From Bacteroides intestinalis (GTDB lineage: Bacteria; Bacteroidota; Bacteroidia; Bacteroidales; Bacteroidaceae), in NCBI RefSeq assembly GCF_003464595.1, contig NZ_QRZF01000007.1:186001-250000 (forward strand): 64,000 nt of DNA. The letters are read 5' to 3'. Numbering within the stretch: position 1 is the first letter of the stretch; each line of letters starts with the position of its first letter. A program made the translations under genes and the position numbers. The notes under the pieces were generated by a model, which saw only the letters and a program-made list of their open reading frames with translations, ran no database searches and had not been told where the DNA came from. This document shows, piece after piece, positions 9,638 through 18,621 of the stretch.

Positions 9638-12475
9638 CTATTTAAAATTAATCATAAAATCCGTCAGACTATCTTCCTGAGATAGATTAAATTTCTTACG
9701 CAAGCGATATCTTGCCGCATCTACGCCCCTCACCGATATGTTCAGCAGCTTGGCAATCTCTTTTGTCGGCATATTCAGGCGGAGTAAAGCACAGAAACGT
9801 AAATCACCTGCTGTCAGATCCGGATATTGTTGTTTCAGGTTTCGGAAGAAGTTCTCATGTATCCGGTCAAAATTCGCCTGGAACATATTCCAGTTTTCCT
9901 CATCTGAAACGATACTTTGATTAATCAATACTAAGAGCTTATCCAAGTTCTTCCGCGTATACTGCCCTGATAACTTCTGCTGTTGTATTTCTTCTTTCAA
10001 CGAATTCAAAAACTCCTGATGGGCAATATTGGTCATCACAACTCCGGACAGCTCTTTACTCTTAAAACGTAAATCAGCTTCCAGTTGCTCTTTCTCCAAT
10101 TCGATAATCTTCTTTTCCTGTATTTCTATCTCAGCTTGATGGGCAATGCGTTGCTGTTCAATCACCCTGTCTTTCTTCTTCTTCACAGACTGATAAACGA
10201 TGTATTGCAACAACAATAACAACAACAGCCCAATCAGAACATAACCGGTGATAGCCCAATATGATAGATACCAAGGTCTCAAGACTTCAAAAGGTAGCGT
10301 TACCGATGCCAATACTTCATTCTCATTATAAATCTCAGCTTTGAAAACATACGACCCAAATGGCAAACGGGTATATTTCTTCTGCAGGCTGCGGTCACCT
10401 TCCACCCACTGATCGGATAGTCCTTCCAATTTATATCTTACCTTGTAAGTATAGTCATTATAAACCGGATAGCATAAAGAGAAGCATACGGTATTCAAAT
10501 CTGCATCAATCTTGTTCTCTTTTTGCACCGACAATCGTTTTATTTTTCCCGTCCACTCCGACTCAGTCGTTATAGCCGAGATCCACAAAGAGCGCCTAAT
10601 AGAGGACTTGTACAAAAGAGAACTATCTGAATCAATTCGGGCAACAGCATTATTCAAGCAGAGATAGGAACTGCCACTCGCCTTGTCATAAACCATCGCT
10701 GCTCTCTCCTCTATAGACAAACCATCAAACAAAGAAAACGGAATTCTATGTTCAATCCGGAAAACATTCATCTCACATTTCACCAAATATGCCATCTTAC
10801 TGCTGACAAACCAGTATAGATTGCCTTTTGCATGACTCACACTATGTATTCCTTTCAAATCCGCCAATTGTTCATTCATCGATTCATAAGGAATAATAGA
10901 ATCATTCATATCTTCGTAAGTGTAAAACGTTTCCCCATTTGAAAAAACAACCCGTCCGTTGATCTTAAACAAAGAGAAGTCCCCATCTTTCACATCACCC
11001 AGTTCCATATAGGTTCTGACATCTTCTACCCGTTTCAGATCCGGATTAATCCGAAAACGGAATAATCCTTTCCGTAAATGCTTCACCCAGATATTCCCCT
11101 GGGGATCCATCTCGATCTCCCGCACCATGTGGGTAAACCCGCCTAACGACCGCAGAAACTTCCAGATGCCCGAAGACTCCTCATTGTATAAATTCAGAAA
11201 CGTATAGGTGCCTTGCAATAAGAACGAACGTCCTTCCAGATTGACTTCTTTCATACACATCGCTCCTCTCACATCCGAAATCAGCAATGCCTGCGAGCCC
11301 GATATCTGAAAAGTTCCTTTATTATGTCCACATAAAATCTGTTTTCCCCATTCACCAACGAACCATGCCTGCTCTTCCAGTCCCGGAACAAGTTCGGGGA
11401 GTCTGTTCCTAATCCTGTAAAGTCCTTGATTGGAAGCGATATAAGCCTCATCTTCTTTCACCAGCACATCATAGACCATTCCTATTTTCCGGTAAGGAGG
11501 CTCATAGTAATACACCAGGGAGTTATTTTGTATATAGGCTATACCTTCATCCAAAGCTGCCCAGACATTGTTATCGGCATCACAATATAACCCTAATACA
11601 GTATTATTCTGTAAGCGACTATCCGTATTCTCCTTCCAAAGTAAACGTCCTTCTTTATCTATTGCATAAATTCCATTAGAAAGCGTACCGATAATATAGC
11701 AACTGTCTTTTGTCATTACAGCCCGGTTTACAGAGTACTTTTCGAGTTCAGCATCACATTCTGTATGCCACTTCAGTATCTTTCCATTCTGGTAAACAAA
11801 ACCGCCACTCTTTTGTGTCAGGAATAAAACCCCGTCATTATACGGAAGTCCTGCCACCACATCACTGTTTCCCAGTAATTTTCGTTCAATCAGATTTTCC
11901 AGCCCATTCTTTGCAAGAATGAAAAGCCCTCCGTTTATCTGTTGAGAATAAACCGTATCACCTACCTGAAACAGATTCAAAGGAAGAGTTTTTGTACGAA
12001 TCCCCTTCACGGTATGCCCGTCATAAAAGAACAGAGAACCGAAAGATTGAAATACAATCTCCCCATGTGCCGACGTAATCGTCCAGATTTCATCATTATG
12101 GAACCGGAAATCTTTCGCCTCATCTTTTAAAGAGTGGTACACAAGGCTATCCAATGAATTACGTTCGAAATATCCGAACTCTTCGAAAGAGCCCACAAAT
12201 ATTTTACCGTCTTTACCGATATATACAGAGCGTACTATATTCCTGGAAGGTAATTCATGAAGCTCCCAGCTATTTCCATCAAACTCCAGCAGACCTTTGT
12301 TATTGCCAATATACATAACTCCCCTATCATCCTGGGTGATAGACCAGTTCTGAATACCTGCATTATAATCTGATACGGAATAGCTCCTCACGATGGGAGA
12401 GAAAGGAATAGAGGAACCACGTGATAAGCTACTAAAAAGAGAAAATATGCAAAATAACAACAGAGATATTCTCAT
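9638..12475 (-). CDS. Membrane-spanning PUL regulator: beta-propeller sensor, triple-tyrosine domain, TM helix, LuxR-type HTH
   Basis: 945 residues from the ATG at 12475 (MRISLLLFCIFSLFSSLS signal); a longer in-frame start at 12526 overlaps an upstream terminator. Order: periplasmic propeller repeats (about 30-640; TQDDRGVMYIGNNKGLLEFDG, DADNNVWAALDEGIAYI, DPQGNIWVKHLRKGLFRF); Y_Y_Y domain (about 650-720; YKVRYKLEGLSDQWVEGDRSLQKKYTRLPFGSYVF); one TM helix (YWAITGYVLIGLLLLLLL); a basic coiled coil; C-terminal HTH (DLRFCALLRLNMPTKEIAKLLNISVRGVDAARYRLRKKF). No histidine-kinase or receiver domain is present, so unlike the common hybrid two-component PUL sensors it must bind DNA from the membrane. 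It lies just upstream of the PUL on the same strand and probably senses the imported oligosaccharide (inference). Confidence 0.88.
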   Translation of the reverse strand: MRISLLLFCIFSLFSSLSRGSSIPFSPIVRSYSVSDYNAGIQNWSITQDDRGVMYIGNNKGLLEFDGNSWELHELPSRNIVRSVYIGKDGKIFVGSFEEFGYFERNSLDSLVYHSLKDEAKDFRFHNDEIWTITSAHGEIVFQSFGSLFFYDGHTVKGIRTKTLPLNLFQVGDTVYSQQINGGLFILAKNGLENLIERKLLGNSDVVAGLPYNDGVLFLTQKSGGFVYQNGKILKWHTECDAELEKYSVNRAVMTKDSCYIIGTLSNGIYAIDKEGRLLWKENTDSRLQNNTVLGLYCDADNNVWAALDEGIAYIQNNSLVYYYEPPYRKIGMVYDVLVKEDEAYIASNQGLYRIRNRLPELVPGLEEQAWFVGEWGKQILCGHNKGTFQISGSQALLISDVRGAMCMKEVNLEGRSFLLQGTYTFLNLYNEESSGIWKFLRSLGGFTHMVREIEMDPQGNIWVKHLRKGLFRFRINPDLKRVEDVRTYMELGDVKDGDFSLFKINGRVVFSNGETFYTYEDMNDSIIPYESMNEQLADLKGIHSVSHAKGNLYWFVSSKMAYLVKCEMNVFRIEHRIPFSLFDGLSIEERAAMVYDKASGSSYLCLNNAVARIDSDSSLLYKSSIRRSLWISAITTESEWTGKIKRLSVQKENKIDADLNTVCFSLCYPVYNDYTYKVRYKLEGLSDQWVEGDRSLQKKYTRLPFGSYVFKAEIYNENEVLASVTLPFEVLRPWYLSYWAITGYVLIGLLLLLLLQYIVYQSVKKKKDRVIEQQRIAHQAEIEIQEKKIIELEKEQLEADLRFKSKELSGVVMTNIAHQEFLNSLKEEIQQQKLSGQYTRKNLDKLLVLINQSIVSDEENWNMFQANFDRIHENFFRNLKQQYPDLTAGDLRFCALLRLNMPTKEIAKLLNISVRGVDAARYRLRKKFNLSQEDSLTDFMINFK

Positions 12476-12523
12476 ATATATTGATTTACAAGTAACCTGC
12501 CAGCAAAGGTAATTGTTTTCCAC

Positions 12524-12593
12524 CAAAAAACCGGATAACTTTATGGATTATCTTTTCCGAAAAGGTAAAGATAAACCGTAAAATTATCCGGTT
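12524..12593 (-). terminator. Long near-palindromic terminator after the S41 protease gene
   Basis: A 65-bp imperfect palindrome (12529-12593, outer arms AACCGGATAA/TTATCCGGTT) folds into one long hairpin with few mismatches. On the minus strand it is followed by TTTTTT (12525-12530). It closes the kinase/protease operon before the regulator gene. Confidence 0.8.
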
Positions 12594-12622
12594 ACTTATT
12601 TTAAGAAGCTACAAGCTATAGC

Positions 12623-14380
12623 CTACACTACATAGTCAAAAATCATCAGACTGCTTTTTCGGTATGAATTATAATTCACCAAGCTTGTTTCTTTCCCCTT
12701 CTCTTTTATGACCGTAGCTTCCGGTACGCTCAGCATTTTCTTATACTCCTCCGAGTTGCCCAGCACCTTCGTTGCTTCGTTCAGGTCATTGTCATCCTTC
12801 AGTTGCTGGATGATGCCGCCACGCTGGAAATAATAGCGTTTAATGATATCCTGTGCTATCATGTTCTTGATATCTTTTGCAAAGTAATCCAGGTCACGGT
12901 CCAGATTATGGCTAAGCTTCTGTTCAAGTGCCTTGAATTCTTCGGAAGCATCTTTCATATAGCCTTCAAATTCTGCCATTTCTTTCAGGTTCTTCAGAAT
13001 TTTCTCACTCTGCTGGTCATATTTAAAGTCCGCCTTCTTCACCATTTCCTTAAACTCTGCATAATCAGCATCCGTCACTTCGAAATTCTCGGGAGAAGCG
13101 ATTGTAGGATGCTTCAGGCAGTATTGCGTAGCATAATTAAAGATCAGATTATCATTCACCAGATAGAACAAAATATTAGGTAACTTTTCCTGTTCCACTG
13201 CAACGTCCGGTGTCACACCACCGCCATCACGCACTTCACGTCCGATAGCCGTATGGAATACGGTAGTCAAACTATCAGGAATACGTCCTACACTACCATC
13301 CGGATTACGATGCTTGTAGTCTATCGCCTGTACACAACGACCACTGGGAATATAATATTTGGAAGTAGTCACCTTCATCGTACCACCATAAGGCAAAGTA
13401 CGCGGAACCTGCACCAAGCCTTTTCCAAACGTGCGATTGCCCACAATCACTGCCCGGTCATAATCCTGCAATGCACCCGCCAGAATTTCCGAAGCAGAAG
13501 CCGTACCGCTATTTACCAATACAGCAATAGGAATATCCGTATCCAACGGTTCGCGCAAGGTCTTATACGTATTGCTGGCTTGTTTTATCTTGCCTTTCGT
13601 GGTTACAATCGTCTTGCCACGAGGCAAAAAGTAATTGGCTATCTCTACAGCTTCTTCCAACAAACCACCGCCATTATTACGTAAATCGATCACCAATGAA
13701 GTGATACCCTGTTTCTTTAAATCAAGGAAAGCTTTCTTAAACTCTTTGGAAGGATTTCCGGAGAAAGTACTCAGGTTGATATAACCGATATTGTTATCCA
13801 GTTTGCTGTAATAAGGAATAAACGGCAACTGGATGTTCTTACGGACAATTGTAAAATCTAATGGCTTTGCCTCACCGGGACGCTCAACCTTCAGTTGGAA
13901 ACTTGTCCCCACCTGTCCACGAAGCATTTTACTCACATCCGTATTTCCGGTCAAATCCTTTCCATCTATTTCAAGCAAGATATCACCTGCTTTCAATCCC
14001 ACTTCCGCAGCAGGCATATTTTCGTAAGGTTCTACAATCACCGTACGCTTCAGTTTCGGCTCATATCGAATGATAGAACCTATACCTCCATAAGAAGCCT
14101 TAAGCATTTGTTCCAGTTCACTACGATCCTCCTCCGGATAAAACTCCGTATAGGGGTCCAGCGAATACAGCATCGCATCGATACCCTCACGTATCGTCTT
14201 ATTCGGGTCCAACGTATCTACATAGAACATATCCAGTTCCTTCACAATGGAGTTGAATATATCCAGGTTCTTTGCAATCTGGAAACTGCGGCTATCACCA
14301 CTCTTGAAACTAAAAAAGACAACTGCACCTACTACTAACAGTAAAGCAGTTATCCAGCGTACTTTCAGTATTTTCTTCAT
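12623..14380 (-). CDS. S41 family carboxy-terminal processing protease (CtpA/Prc type)
   Basis: 585 residues from the ATG at 14380; a longer in-frame start at 14449 would overlap the upstream kinase gene by 59 bp. One N-terminal TM or signal segment (WITALLLVVGAVVFF) anchors it to face the periplasm. Order: N-terminal helices, PDZ domain (about 75-165; YGGIGSIIRYEP...PAAEVGLKAGDILLEIDG), S41 core with the catalytic Ser in NSGTASASEILAGAL and Lys in RTFGKGLVQ, then a C-terminal helical part. The Ser-Lys dyad is intact. S41 enzymes trim or degrade envelope proteins from the C-terminus. Only 10 bp separates it from the preceding kinase gene, so they form an operon. Confidence 0.92.
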   Translation of the reverse strand: MKKILKVRWITALLLVVGAVVFFSFKSGDSRSFQIAKNLDIFNSIVKELDMFYVDTLDPNKTIREGIDAMLYSLDPYTEFYPEEDRSELEQMLKASYGGIGSIIRYEPKLKRTVIVEPYENMPAAEVGLKAGDILLEIDGKDLTGNTDVSKMLRGQVGTSFQLKVERPGEAKPLDFTIVRKNIQLPFIPYYSKLDNNIGYINLSTFSGNPSKEFKKAFLDLKKQGITSLVIDLRNNGGGLLEEAVEIANYFLPRGKTIVTTKGKIKQASNTYKTLREPLDTDIPIAVLVNSGTASASEILAGALQDYDRAVIVGNRTFGKGLVQVPRTLPYGGTMKVTTSKYYIPSGRCVQAIDYKHRNPDGSVGRIPDSLTTVFHTAIGREVRDGGGVTPDVAVEQEKLPNILFYLVNDNLIFNYATQYCLKHPTIASPENFEVTDADYAEFKEMVKKADFKYDQQSEKILKNLKEMAEFEGYMKDASEEFKALEQKLSHNLDRDLDYFAKDIKNMIAQDIIKRYYFQRGGIIQQLKDDNDLNEATKVLGNSEEYKKMLSVPEATVIKEKGKETSLVNYNSYRKSSLMIFDYVV

Positions 14381-14390
14381 ATCCTGTTTA

Positions 14391-15371
14391 TTATAGTTCA
14401 CTGATTCTCGTTTTGATATCTTCCCACCACTCGACAGGCATTTCTGCACCGATCACCCGGATGATGCTTCCTGAAAGGATAGAACCTATCTTACCACATT
14501 TCTCCAGGGAATATCCGCAAGTCAGCCCATATAAAAAACCGGCAGCGAAATAATCACCTGCACCGGTCGTATCTATTACCCTGTCCACAGTGACAGCATG
14601 CACATGCACTTCTTCCGTACCTTTACGGATGAGTGATCCTCTGGCACCCAACTTCACAATAGCGATGCTACACATTTTGGCAATCACGTCCAGTGCCTCT
14701 TCAGGCTCCTTACCCGTAAATGCCTTGGCCTCCTCCTCATTGGCAAACACAATATCCACATACTTGTTTATCAATAAAGAGAAGAAATCATGGTCTTGCT
14801 CCACAATATTATAGCTTGCCATATCCAGGCAGATTTGCAATCCGGCTTCTTTTGCCAGTTCAATGGCACGAAGTATCATATCGTGATCCTGTACCAGATA
14901 ACCTTCAATGAACAAATAAGTATAGCCCTTAAACATCTCCCGTGAAAGGTCTTCTGTCTTTAATGTAGCAGCAGCACCCAGGTAAGTACCGAAAGTACGT
15001 TCCCCGTCAGGCGATATAAAAGTGGAAGCTACCCCCGAAGGTAACTCGGAAGATACCAATAAATTTGCTTCAGTTCCCCGTTCCAACAAACTTTGCCGAT
15101 AAAACTTTCCATATGCGTCATTGCCAACCTTACCAATGAATCCTGTTCCTGCTCCGAGGCATGCCATACCACGAATTGCATTTCCTGCAGAGCCCCCGGT
15201 GGCCAGTTCTGTTTCCATTTCACTGAAACACTCATTGATTATCAGCAGTTTCGTTTCATCAATCAGAGTCATGCTCCCCTTGGGCAATTCCATTTCGTTT
15301 AGAATTTGGTCGTCGTTGAGAGTAGCAAGAACATCAACAAGGGCGTTGCCCATTCCAATTATTTTGTCCAT
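14391..15371 (-). CDS. PfkB-family kinase (adenosine kinase/ribokinase-like)
   Basis: 326 residues from ATG 15371 (MDKIIGMGNALVDVLATL); an in-frame ATG at 15401 lies upstream of the probable transcription start and is rejected. PfkB marks: GGSAGNAIRGMACLGAGTGFIGKVGNDAYG near the N-terminus, and the C-terminal DTTGAGDYFAAGFLYG with the catalytic Asp and anion hole. The closest types are annotated adenosine kinase or generic carbohydrate kinase; the substrate cannot be read from the sequence. It is cytosolic. The first gene of a two-gene operon with the S41 protease, a pairing with no obvious functional logic. Confidence 0.85.
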   Translation of the reverse strand: MDKIIGMGNALVDVLATLNDDQILNEMELPKGSMTLIDETKLLIINECFSEMETELATGGSAGNAIRGMACLGAGTGFIGKVGNDAYGKFYRQSLLERGTEANLLVSSELPSGVASTFISPDGERTFGTYLGAAATLKTEDLSREMFKGYTYLFIEGYLVQDHDMILRAIELAKEAGLQICLDMASYNIVEQDHDFFSLLINKYVDIVFANEEEAKAFTGKEPEEALDVIAKMCSIAIVKLGARGSLIRKGTEEVHVHAVTVDRVIDTTGAGDYFAAGFLYGLTCGYSLEKCGKIGSILSGSIIRVIGAEMPVEWWEDIKTRISEL

Positions 15372-15387
15372 TTCGATATTTTTTTTG

Positions 15388-15395
15388 CAAAGATA
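15388..15395 (-). promoter_or_regulatory. -7 box of the PfkB kinase operon
   Basis: Minus-strand TATCTTTG matches TAnnTTTG and lies 16 bp before the ATG at 15371, implying a very short leader. It overlaps back to back with the tRNA-Asn promoter on the other strand. Confidence 0.5.
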
Positions 15396-15426
15396 TTGCA
15401 TATTTCAAAATATCCTATTACTTTTG
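15396..15426 (+). promoter_or_regulatory. Promoter of the tRNA-Asn pair
   Basis: TACTTTTG (15419-15426) is a perfect -7 box, with TTG at 15396-15398 as -33 element 20 bp upstream. The first tRNA begins 25 bp downstream. Confidence 0.6.
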
Positions 15427-15451
15427 CACCGCATTTGAGAAAAAACAACAT

Positions 15452-15525
15452 TCTTCCTTAGCTCAGTCGGTTAGAGCATCTGACTGTTAATCAGAGGGTC
15501 CTTGGTTCAAGTCCAAGAGGAAGAG
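15452..15525 (+). tRNA. tRNA-Asn(GTT), copy 1
   Basis: A 74-nt cloverleaf: acceptor TCTTCCT/AGGAAGA fully paired, D stem GCTC/GAGC, anticodon stem TCTGA/TCAGA with loop CTGTTAA (anticodon GTT at 15486-15488), T stem CTTGG/CCAAG, discriminator G as expected for Asn. The CCA end is not encoded. Confidence 0.97.
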
Positions 15526-15549
15526 CGAAAGAGAAACTTGAATGCATAT

Positions 15550-15623
15550 TCTTCCTTAGCTCAGTCGGTTAGAGCATCTGACTGTTAATCAGAGGGTCCT
15601 TGGTTCAAGTCCAAGAGGAAGAG
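15550..15623 (+). tRNA. tRNA-Asn(GTT), copy 2
   Basis: Identical over all 74 nt to the copy that begins 98 bp upstream, with the same anticodon GTT. Both copies should be cut from one transcript, which ends at the terminator 2 bp downstream. Confidence 0.97.
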
Positions 15624-15624
15624 C

Positions 15625-15656
15625 AAAAAGGTTCGTCATTACGGCGAACCTTTTTT
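15625..15656 (+). terminator. Terminator of the tRNA-Asn transcript
   Basis: Stem AAAAAGGTTCG/CGAACCTTTTTT with a short loop and T run. On the minus strand the hairpin is also followed by TTTTT, so it may also stop the ComF operon. Confidence 0.85.
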
Positions 15657-15740
15657 GTTTTCTGTCCTGCAAACAGCTGCATCAATGATACAGAATCTGC
15701 TGAATGCAGAGCCTTAATTTTTATATTAACATTATTTATA

Positions 15741-16445
15741 CTATCCTTCGGCTACCGCCAATGTCAGCACACTAATGCGTACTCCTTCTACTTCATGAAA
15801 AACATCGGCACAAGCAGTAGTAGTAGAGCCGGTAGTCAACACATCATCAATGATCAGTACATGCTTTCCCACAAAATTCTCCGGATGACGAAGCCGAAAG
15901 ATGCCATCCACATTCTCCCAACGTTCATAAGTCGATTTACGGGTTTGCGTATCCGTATGCTTCTCACGTATCACCGAAGATACATCCACAGGTAATCCTA
16001 CTACCTGAGACACACCACGGGCAATCCATTCACTTTGATTGTACCCGCGCGCCCTCCTCTTACGGGGATGCAGAGGCACGGGGATAATGACATCTATACC
16101 TTCAAAGAAATCTGTTGTAGCCAACTCTGCAGCCATAAAACGCCCCATTATTGCACCCAGTTCTTTTCGTCCTCCATACTTGAACTGATGCAGTATCTTG
16201 CGAAAGTCACTCCCTTTGCGATAGAAAAAATAAGAAGTGGCACGTTCCAAAGGAATCTTTCCCCAGAACATACGCTCCACAAGGTTGTCTTTTACCTTAT
16301 GGTAATTGGTACGGGGCATGTTAATGTTACAATGCGTGCAAATAGCCTCTTCACCTTCTGCAAGCGGAGCTCCACAAACCACACAACAACGTGGGAAAAA
16401 GAGATGAAACAGAGGGCCTAACCAGATTTTCACAGTATTTTTCAT
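15741..16445 (-). CDS. ComF family protein (phosphoribosyltransferase-like)
   Basis: 234 residues. The N-terminus has a four-cysteine zinc-binding part (CCVVCGAPL...CTHCN), followed by FKYGGRKELG and the phosphoribosyltransferase core: VIIPVPLHPRKRRARGYNQSEWIARG and the PRPP-binding loop HVLIIDDVLTTGSTTTAC. This is the full ComF layout at the usual length. In competent bacteria ComF helps DNA uptake; in Bacteroides the role is unproven. Last gene of a four-gene operon, 17 bp after the phosphatase gene. Confidence 0.9.
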   Translation of the reverse strand: MKNTVKIWLGPLFHLFFPRCCVVCGAPLAEGEEAICTHCNINMPRTNYHKVKDNLVERMFWGKIPLERATSYFFYRKGSDFRKILHQFKYGGRKELGAIMGRFMAAELATTDFFEGIDVIIPVPLHPRKRRARGYNQSEWIARGVSQVVGLPVDVSSVIREKHTDTQTRKSTYERWENVDGIFRLRHPENFVGKHVLIIDDVLTTGSTTTACADVFHEVEGVRISVLTLAVAEG

Positions 16446-16462
16446 TAAGTAGTTTATTTATG

Positions 16463-17263
16463 TTACATCCCCAATGGAGGGACTTCTTGTATCAGTTGTT
16501 GTAACGTAGAATGCAGATGTCCGTTCGTAGCAATAATATGATGCCCTTCTATAAAACTTTCATTTCCATAGAAGTCGGTCACCCGGCCACCTGCCTCCAA
16601 TACAAGCAACGCCGCCGCCGAATAATCCCATTTGCCGATGAACGCCTCCGCCCAGGCATCAAAACGTCCGGCAGCTACATAGCATATCGCTAAGGCAGCA
16701 GAACCGGTCATACGAATGCCACCTACTTTACCATACAGGTTATGTATCAGGTGTTCTCCCGTACGGGCATATTGGCATGAGTTATAAGGCAGTTCGACTA
16801 CCAGAAAGGCATCTTCCATCTGTTGTACATTAGAAACCTGTATTCGCTGGCCATCTACGTAAGCGCCACCGTCTTTCCAACCATAGAAACACTCATCCCG
16901 GCAAGGATCATACACCACACCCAACAAGAGTTCCTCCCTGGAGCGAAGGGCTATACATACGCAGTAAGGTGCATTGTCATGGATATAATTCGTAGTCCCG
17001 TCCAGCGGGTCCACAACCCAGCAATAGGGTTCATCCTGATACACAGCCGAACCTTCTTCCGTAATAAAACCGGCTTCCGGCAACAATGCGGAGAGTTCAG
17101 CAACAATCTGCTTCTCCGATTCTTTATCTACGTAGGACACGTAGTCATGCGCATGTTTCTTTTCCACGCTCTCGCTACGGAATGTTTTTCTTTCTTCTTT
17201 CAAAAAACTTCCTGCATCCATAGCAATGCGGCAGACTTCCGCAGTAAGTGATGCTAAATCCAT
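16463..17263 (-). CDS. Inositol monophosphatase family protein (SuhB/CysQ-like)
   Basis: 266 residues. Metal-binding motifs of the Li-sensitive phosphatase family are all present: SYVDKESEKQIV, the glutamates in FITEEGS, motif A WVVDPLDGTTNYIHD, and motif B GKWDYSAAALLVLEAGG. Members hydrolyse inositol-1-phosphate, PAP or related small phosphates in the cytosol; these motifs do not separate the substrates. It lies 19 bp after the exonuclease gene in the same operon. Downstream oligo-nucleotide metabolism (PAP, nanoRNA) would suit that neighbour, but this is inference. Confidence 0.9.
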   Translation of the reverse strand: MDLASLTAEVCRIAMDAGSFLKEERKTFRSESVEKKHAHDYVSYVDKESEKQIVAELSALLPEAGFITEEGSAVYQDEPYCWVVDPLDGTTNYIHDNAPYCVCIALRSREELLLGVVYDPCRDECFYGWKDGGAYVDGQRIQVSNVQQMEDAFLVVELPYNSCQYARTGEHLIHNLYGKVGGIRMTGSAALAICYVAAGRFDAWAEAFIGKWDYSAAALLVLEAGGRVTDFYGNESFIEGHHIIATNGHLHSTLQQLIQEVPPLGM

Positions 17264-17282
17264 ATTCGTACTTTTTTCTTCG

Positions 17283-17777
17283 TTATTCTATTATTTCCCG
17301 GGCGATCCAGGCACAAGCCTCAGCATCAGCCAATGCATGGTGATGCTGTTCCAACTCGTATCCAACATAGGCCGCTACCGTATGCAACTGATAATTGGGC
17401 AAACCTTTGATTCGCCTTCGTGCCGTACTCAAGGTACAATGAAATTCATAATCGGGGTAATCTAAGCAGTAAGTCTTGAAAACCGCTTTCAAACAACTTT
17501 CATCAAAACCTTTGTTATGCGCCACAAGCGGAAGCCCCTCTATAAGCGGTGCAATCTCTTGCCATACTACCGGAAATACCGGTGCTTCCGCTGTATCTGC
17601 CAATGTCAACCCATGTACCCGGGTATTCCAATAGGAGTAATACTCCGGTTCAGGACGAATAAGACTATAGTAATGATCTACAATCTCCCCATCCCGTACA
17701 ATCACTACCCCGACACTGCACACACTGGTGCGTTGTTCATTGGCAGTTTCAAAGTCTATGGCAGCAAAGTTCTCCAT
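17283..17777 (-). CDS. DnaQ-like DEDDh 3'-5' exonuclease
   Basis: 164 residues, a single exonuclease domain. ExoI: FAAIDFETAN (Asp and Glu that bind metal); ExoII: LPLVAHNKGFDESCL; ExoIII: HHALADAEACAWIAREI with the catalytic His and Asp, hence DEDDh type. Short stand-alone proteins like this resemble the DNA polymerase III epsilon domain or RNase T and may trim DNA or RNA ends. Starts 14 bp after the upstream lipoprotein gene, in a compact operon. Confidence 0.9.
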   Translation of the reverse strand: MENFAAIDFETANEQRTSVCSVGVVIVRDGEIVDHYYSLIRPEPEYYSYWNTRVHGLTLADTAEAPVFPVVWQEIAPLIEGLPLVAHNKGFDESCLKAVFKTYCLDYPDYEFHCTLSTARRRIKGLPNYQLHTVAAYVGYELEQHHHALADAEACAWIAREIIE

Positions 17778-17791
17778 AACAGCTCAAACAA

Positions 17792-18238
17792 TTACTTAGC
17801 CTCGTCCACCTGCTGATAGATCAGGTTTCCTCGTTGGCTGATTGTCCATTTTCCATTCTCCTGGCGGACATTCTTTGTATCATCGTCTTCTACATTCCAG
17901 GCATAGTCTCCGCCCGGCAGCGAACGGCGATCCAATATTTCATTGGGTTGGTCACCGGAGAAGAATAATTCTACTTGCAATGAGTCGGGAGCAAAAACAA
18001 TATACGCCGACTTTTCCTTATCCGCCACATCTTCCATGCGGACTCCTTTTTCCCAAAGACGAATGCAGTCTTTTTGCACTTCACTCCACGTATATCCGGC
18101 GGAAGCAATGCAGCCATGCTCGTCTTTATCATTACCTACAATATTACTTTCAGCCTTTTTATTTTTGGTATTACCACATGCTGTGAGTGCGACACTCGCA
18201 CCCATTAAGAGCAATAAACAGATGTATCCTGCTTTCAT
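17792..18238 (-). CDS. Small lipoprotein of unknown function
   Basis: 148 residues from ATG 18238; an ATG three codons earlier adds only MIL. It has a clear lipoprotein signal (MKAGYICLLLLMGASVALTAC) and a Lys/Asn-rich linker (NTKNKKAESN). The mature part opens with GCIASAGYTWSEVQKDCIRLWE, whose paired Cys could form a disulfide, then AYIVFAPDSLQVELFF, and GGDYAWNVEDDDTKNVRQENGKWTISQRG, which looks like a small beta-rich fold. I do not recognise a named family. First gene of the operon with the exonuclease, phosphatase and ComF. Confidence 0.8.
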   Translation of the reverse strand: MKAGYICLLLLMGASVALTACGNTKNKKAESNIVGNDKDEHGCIASAGYTWSEVQKDCIRLWEKGVRMEDVADKEKSAYIVFAPDSLQVELFFSGDQPNEILDRRSLPGGDYAWNVEDDDTKNVRQENGKWTISQRGNLIYQQVDEAK

Positions 18239-18266
18239 AAGAATCATTCATTAATATTTCGTACGC

Positions 18267-18274
18267 CAAAAGTA
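18267..18274 (-). promoter_or_regulatory. -7 box of the lipoprotein-exonuclease-phosphatase-ComF operon
   Basis: Minus-strand TACTTTTG, a perfect TAnnTTTG, 28 bp before the ATG at 18238. The -33 element is not clear. Confidence 0.5.
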
Positions 18275-18621
18275 CAAATAAAGCCGAAAACTTCTCCATC
18301 TGCTTCACTCTTTTATTTTCCTTTTTACAAATTATGAATAGACTAAAACCATGATTATTTCCTTCCAGACAAAAGAGATGAGCCATACCATAACTGTATC
18401 AAAGTGGCACCAGCCTCACAGAATAAAAGGTTACATTTCAAATCATCTAAAGATTATATTTACACTTTCTGCTTGTACATTCAAAACTTTCTATATATAT
18501 TGCCACCCTGTTTCCGTAAAATCAGTCTGATACATTTTATTTAGTCACTTATACTATTGGACTAATCAGAAACATTCTTAAAACAATATTTCAATCATAT
18601 TTTAACAGGTTCTTAGTAATA
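18275..18621. other. Divergent intergenic region upstream of the ECF sigma gene
   Basis: About 350 bp of AT-rich DNA between two divergent operons. I see no gene. A weak -7-like TACTATTG lies at 18552-18559, about 60 bp before the sigma gene; no strong consensus promoter for it is visible, as expected if it is autoregulated by its own ECF sigma. Confidence 0.5.

Noticed and set aside
18171..18386. 71-residue minus-strand ORF upstream of the small lipoprotein
   Set aside because: It overlaps the lipoprotein start in another frame and crosses the operon's promoter; the sequence matches nothing recognisable.
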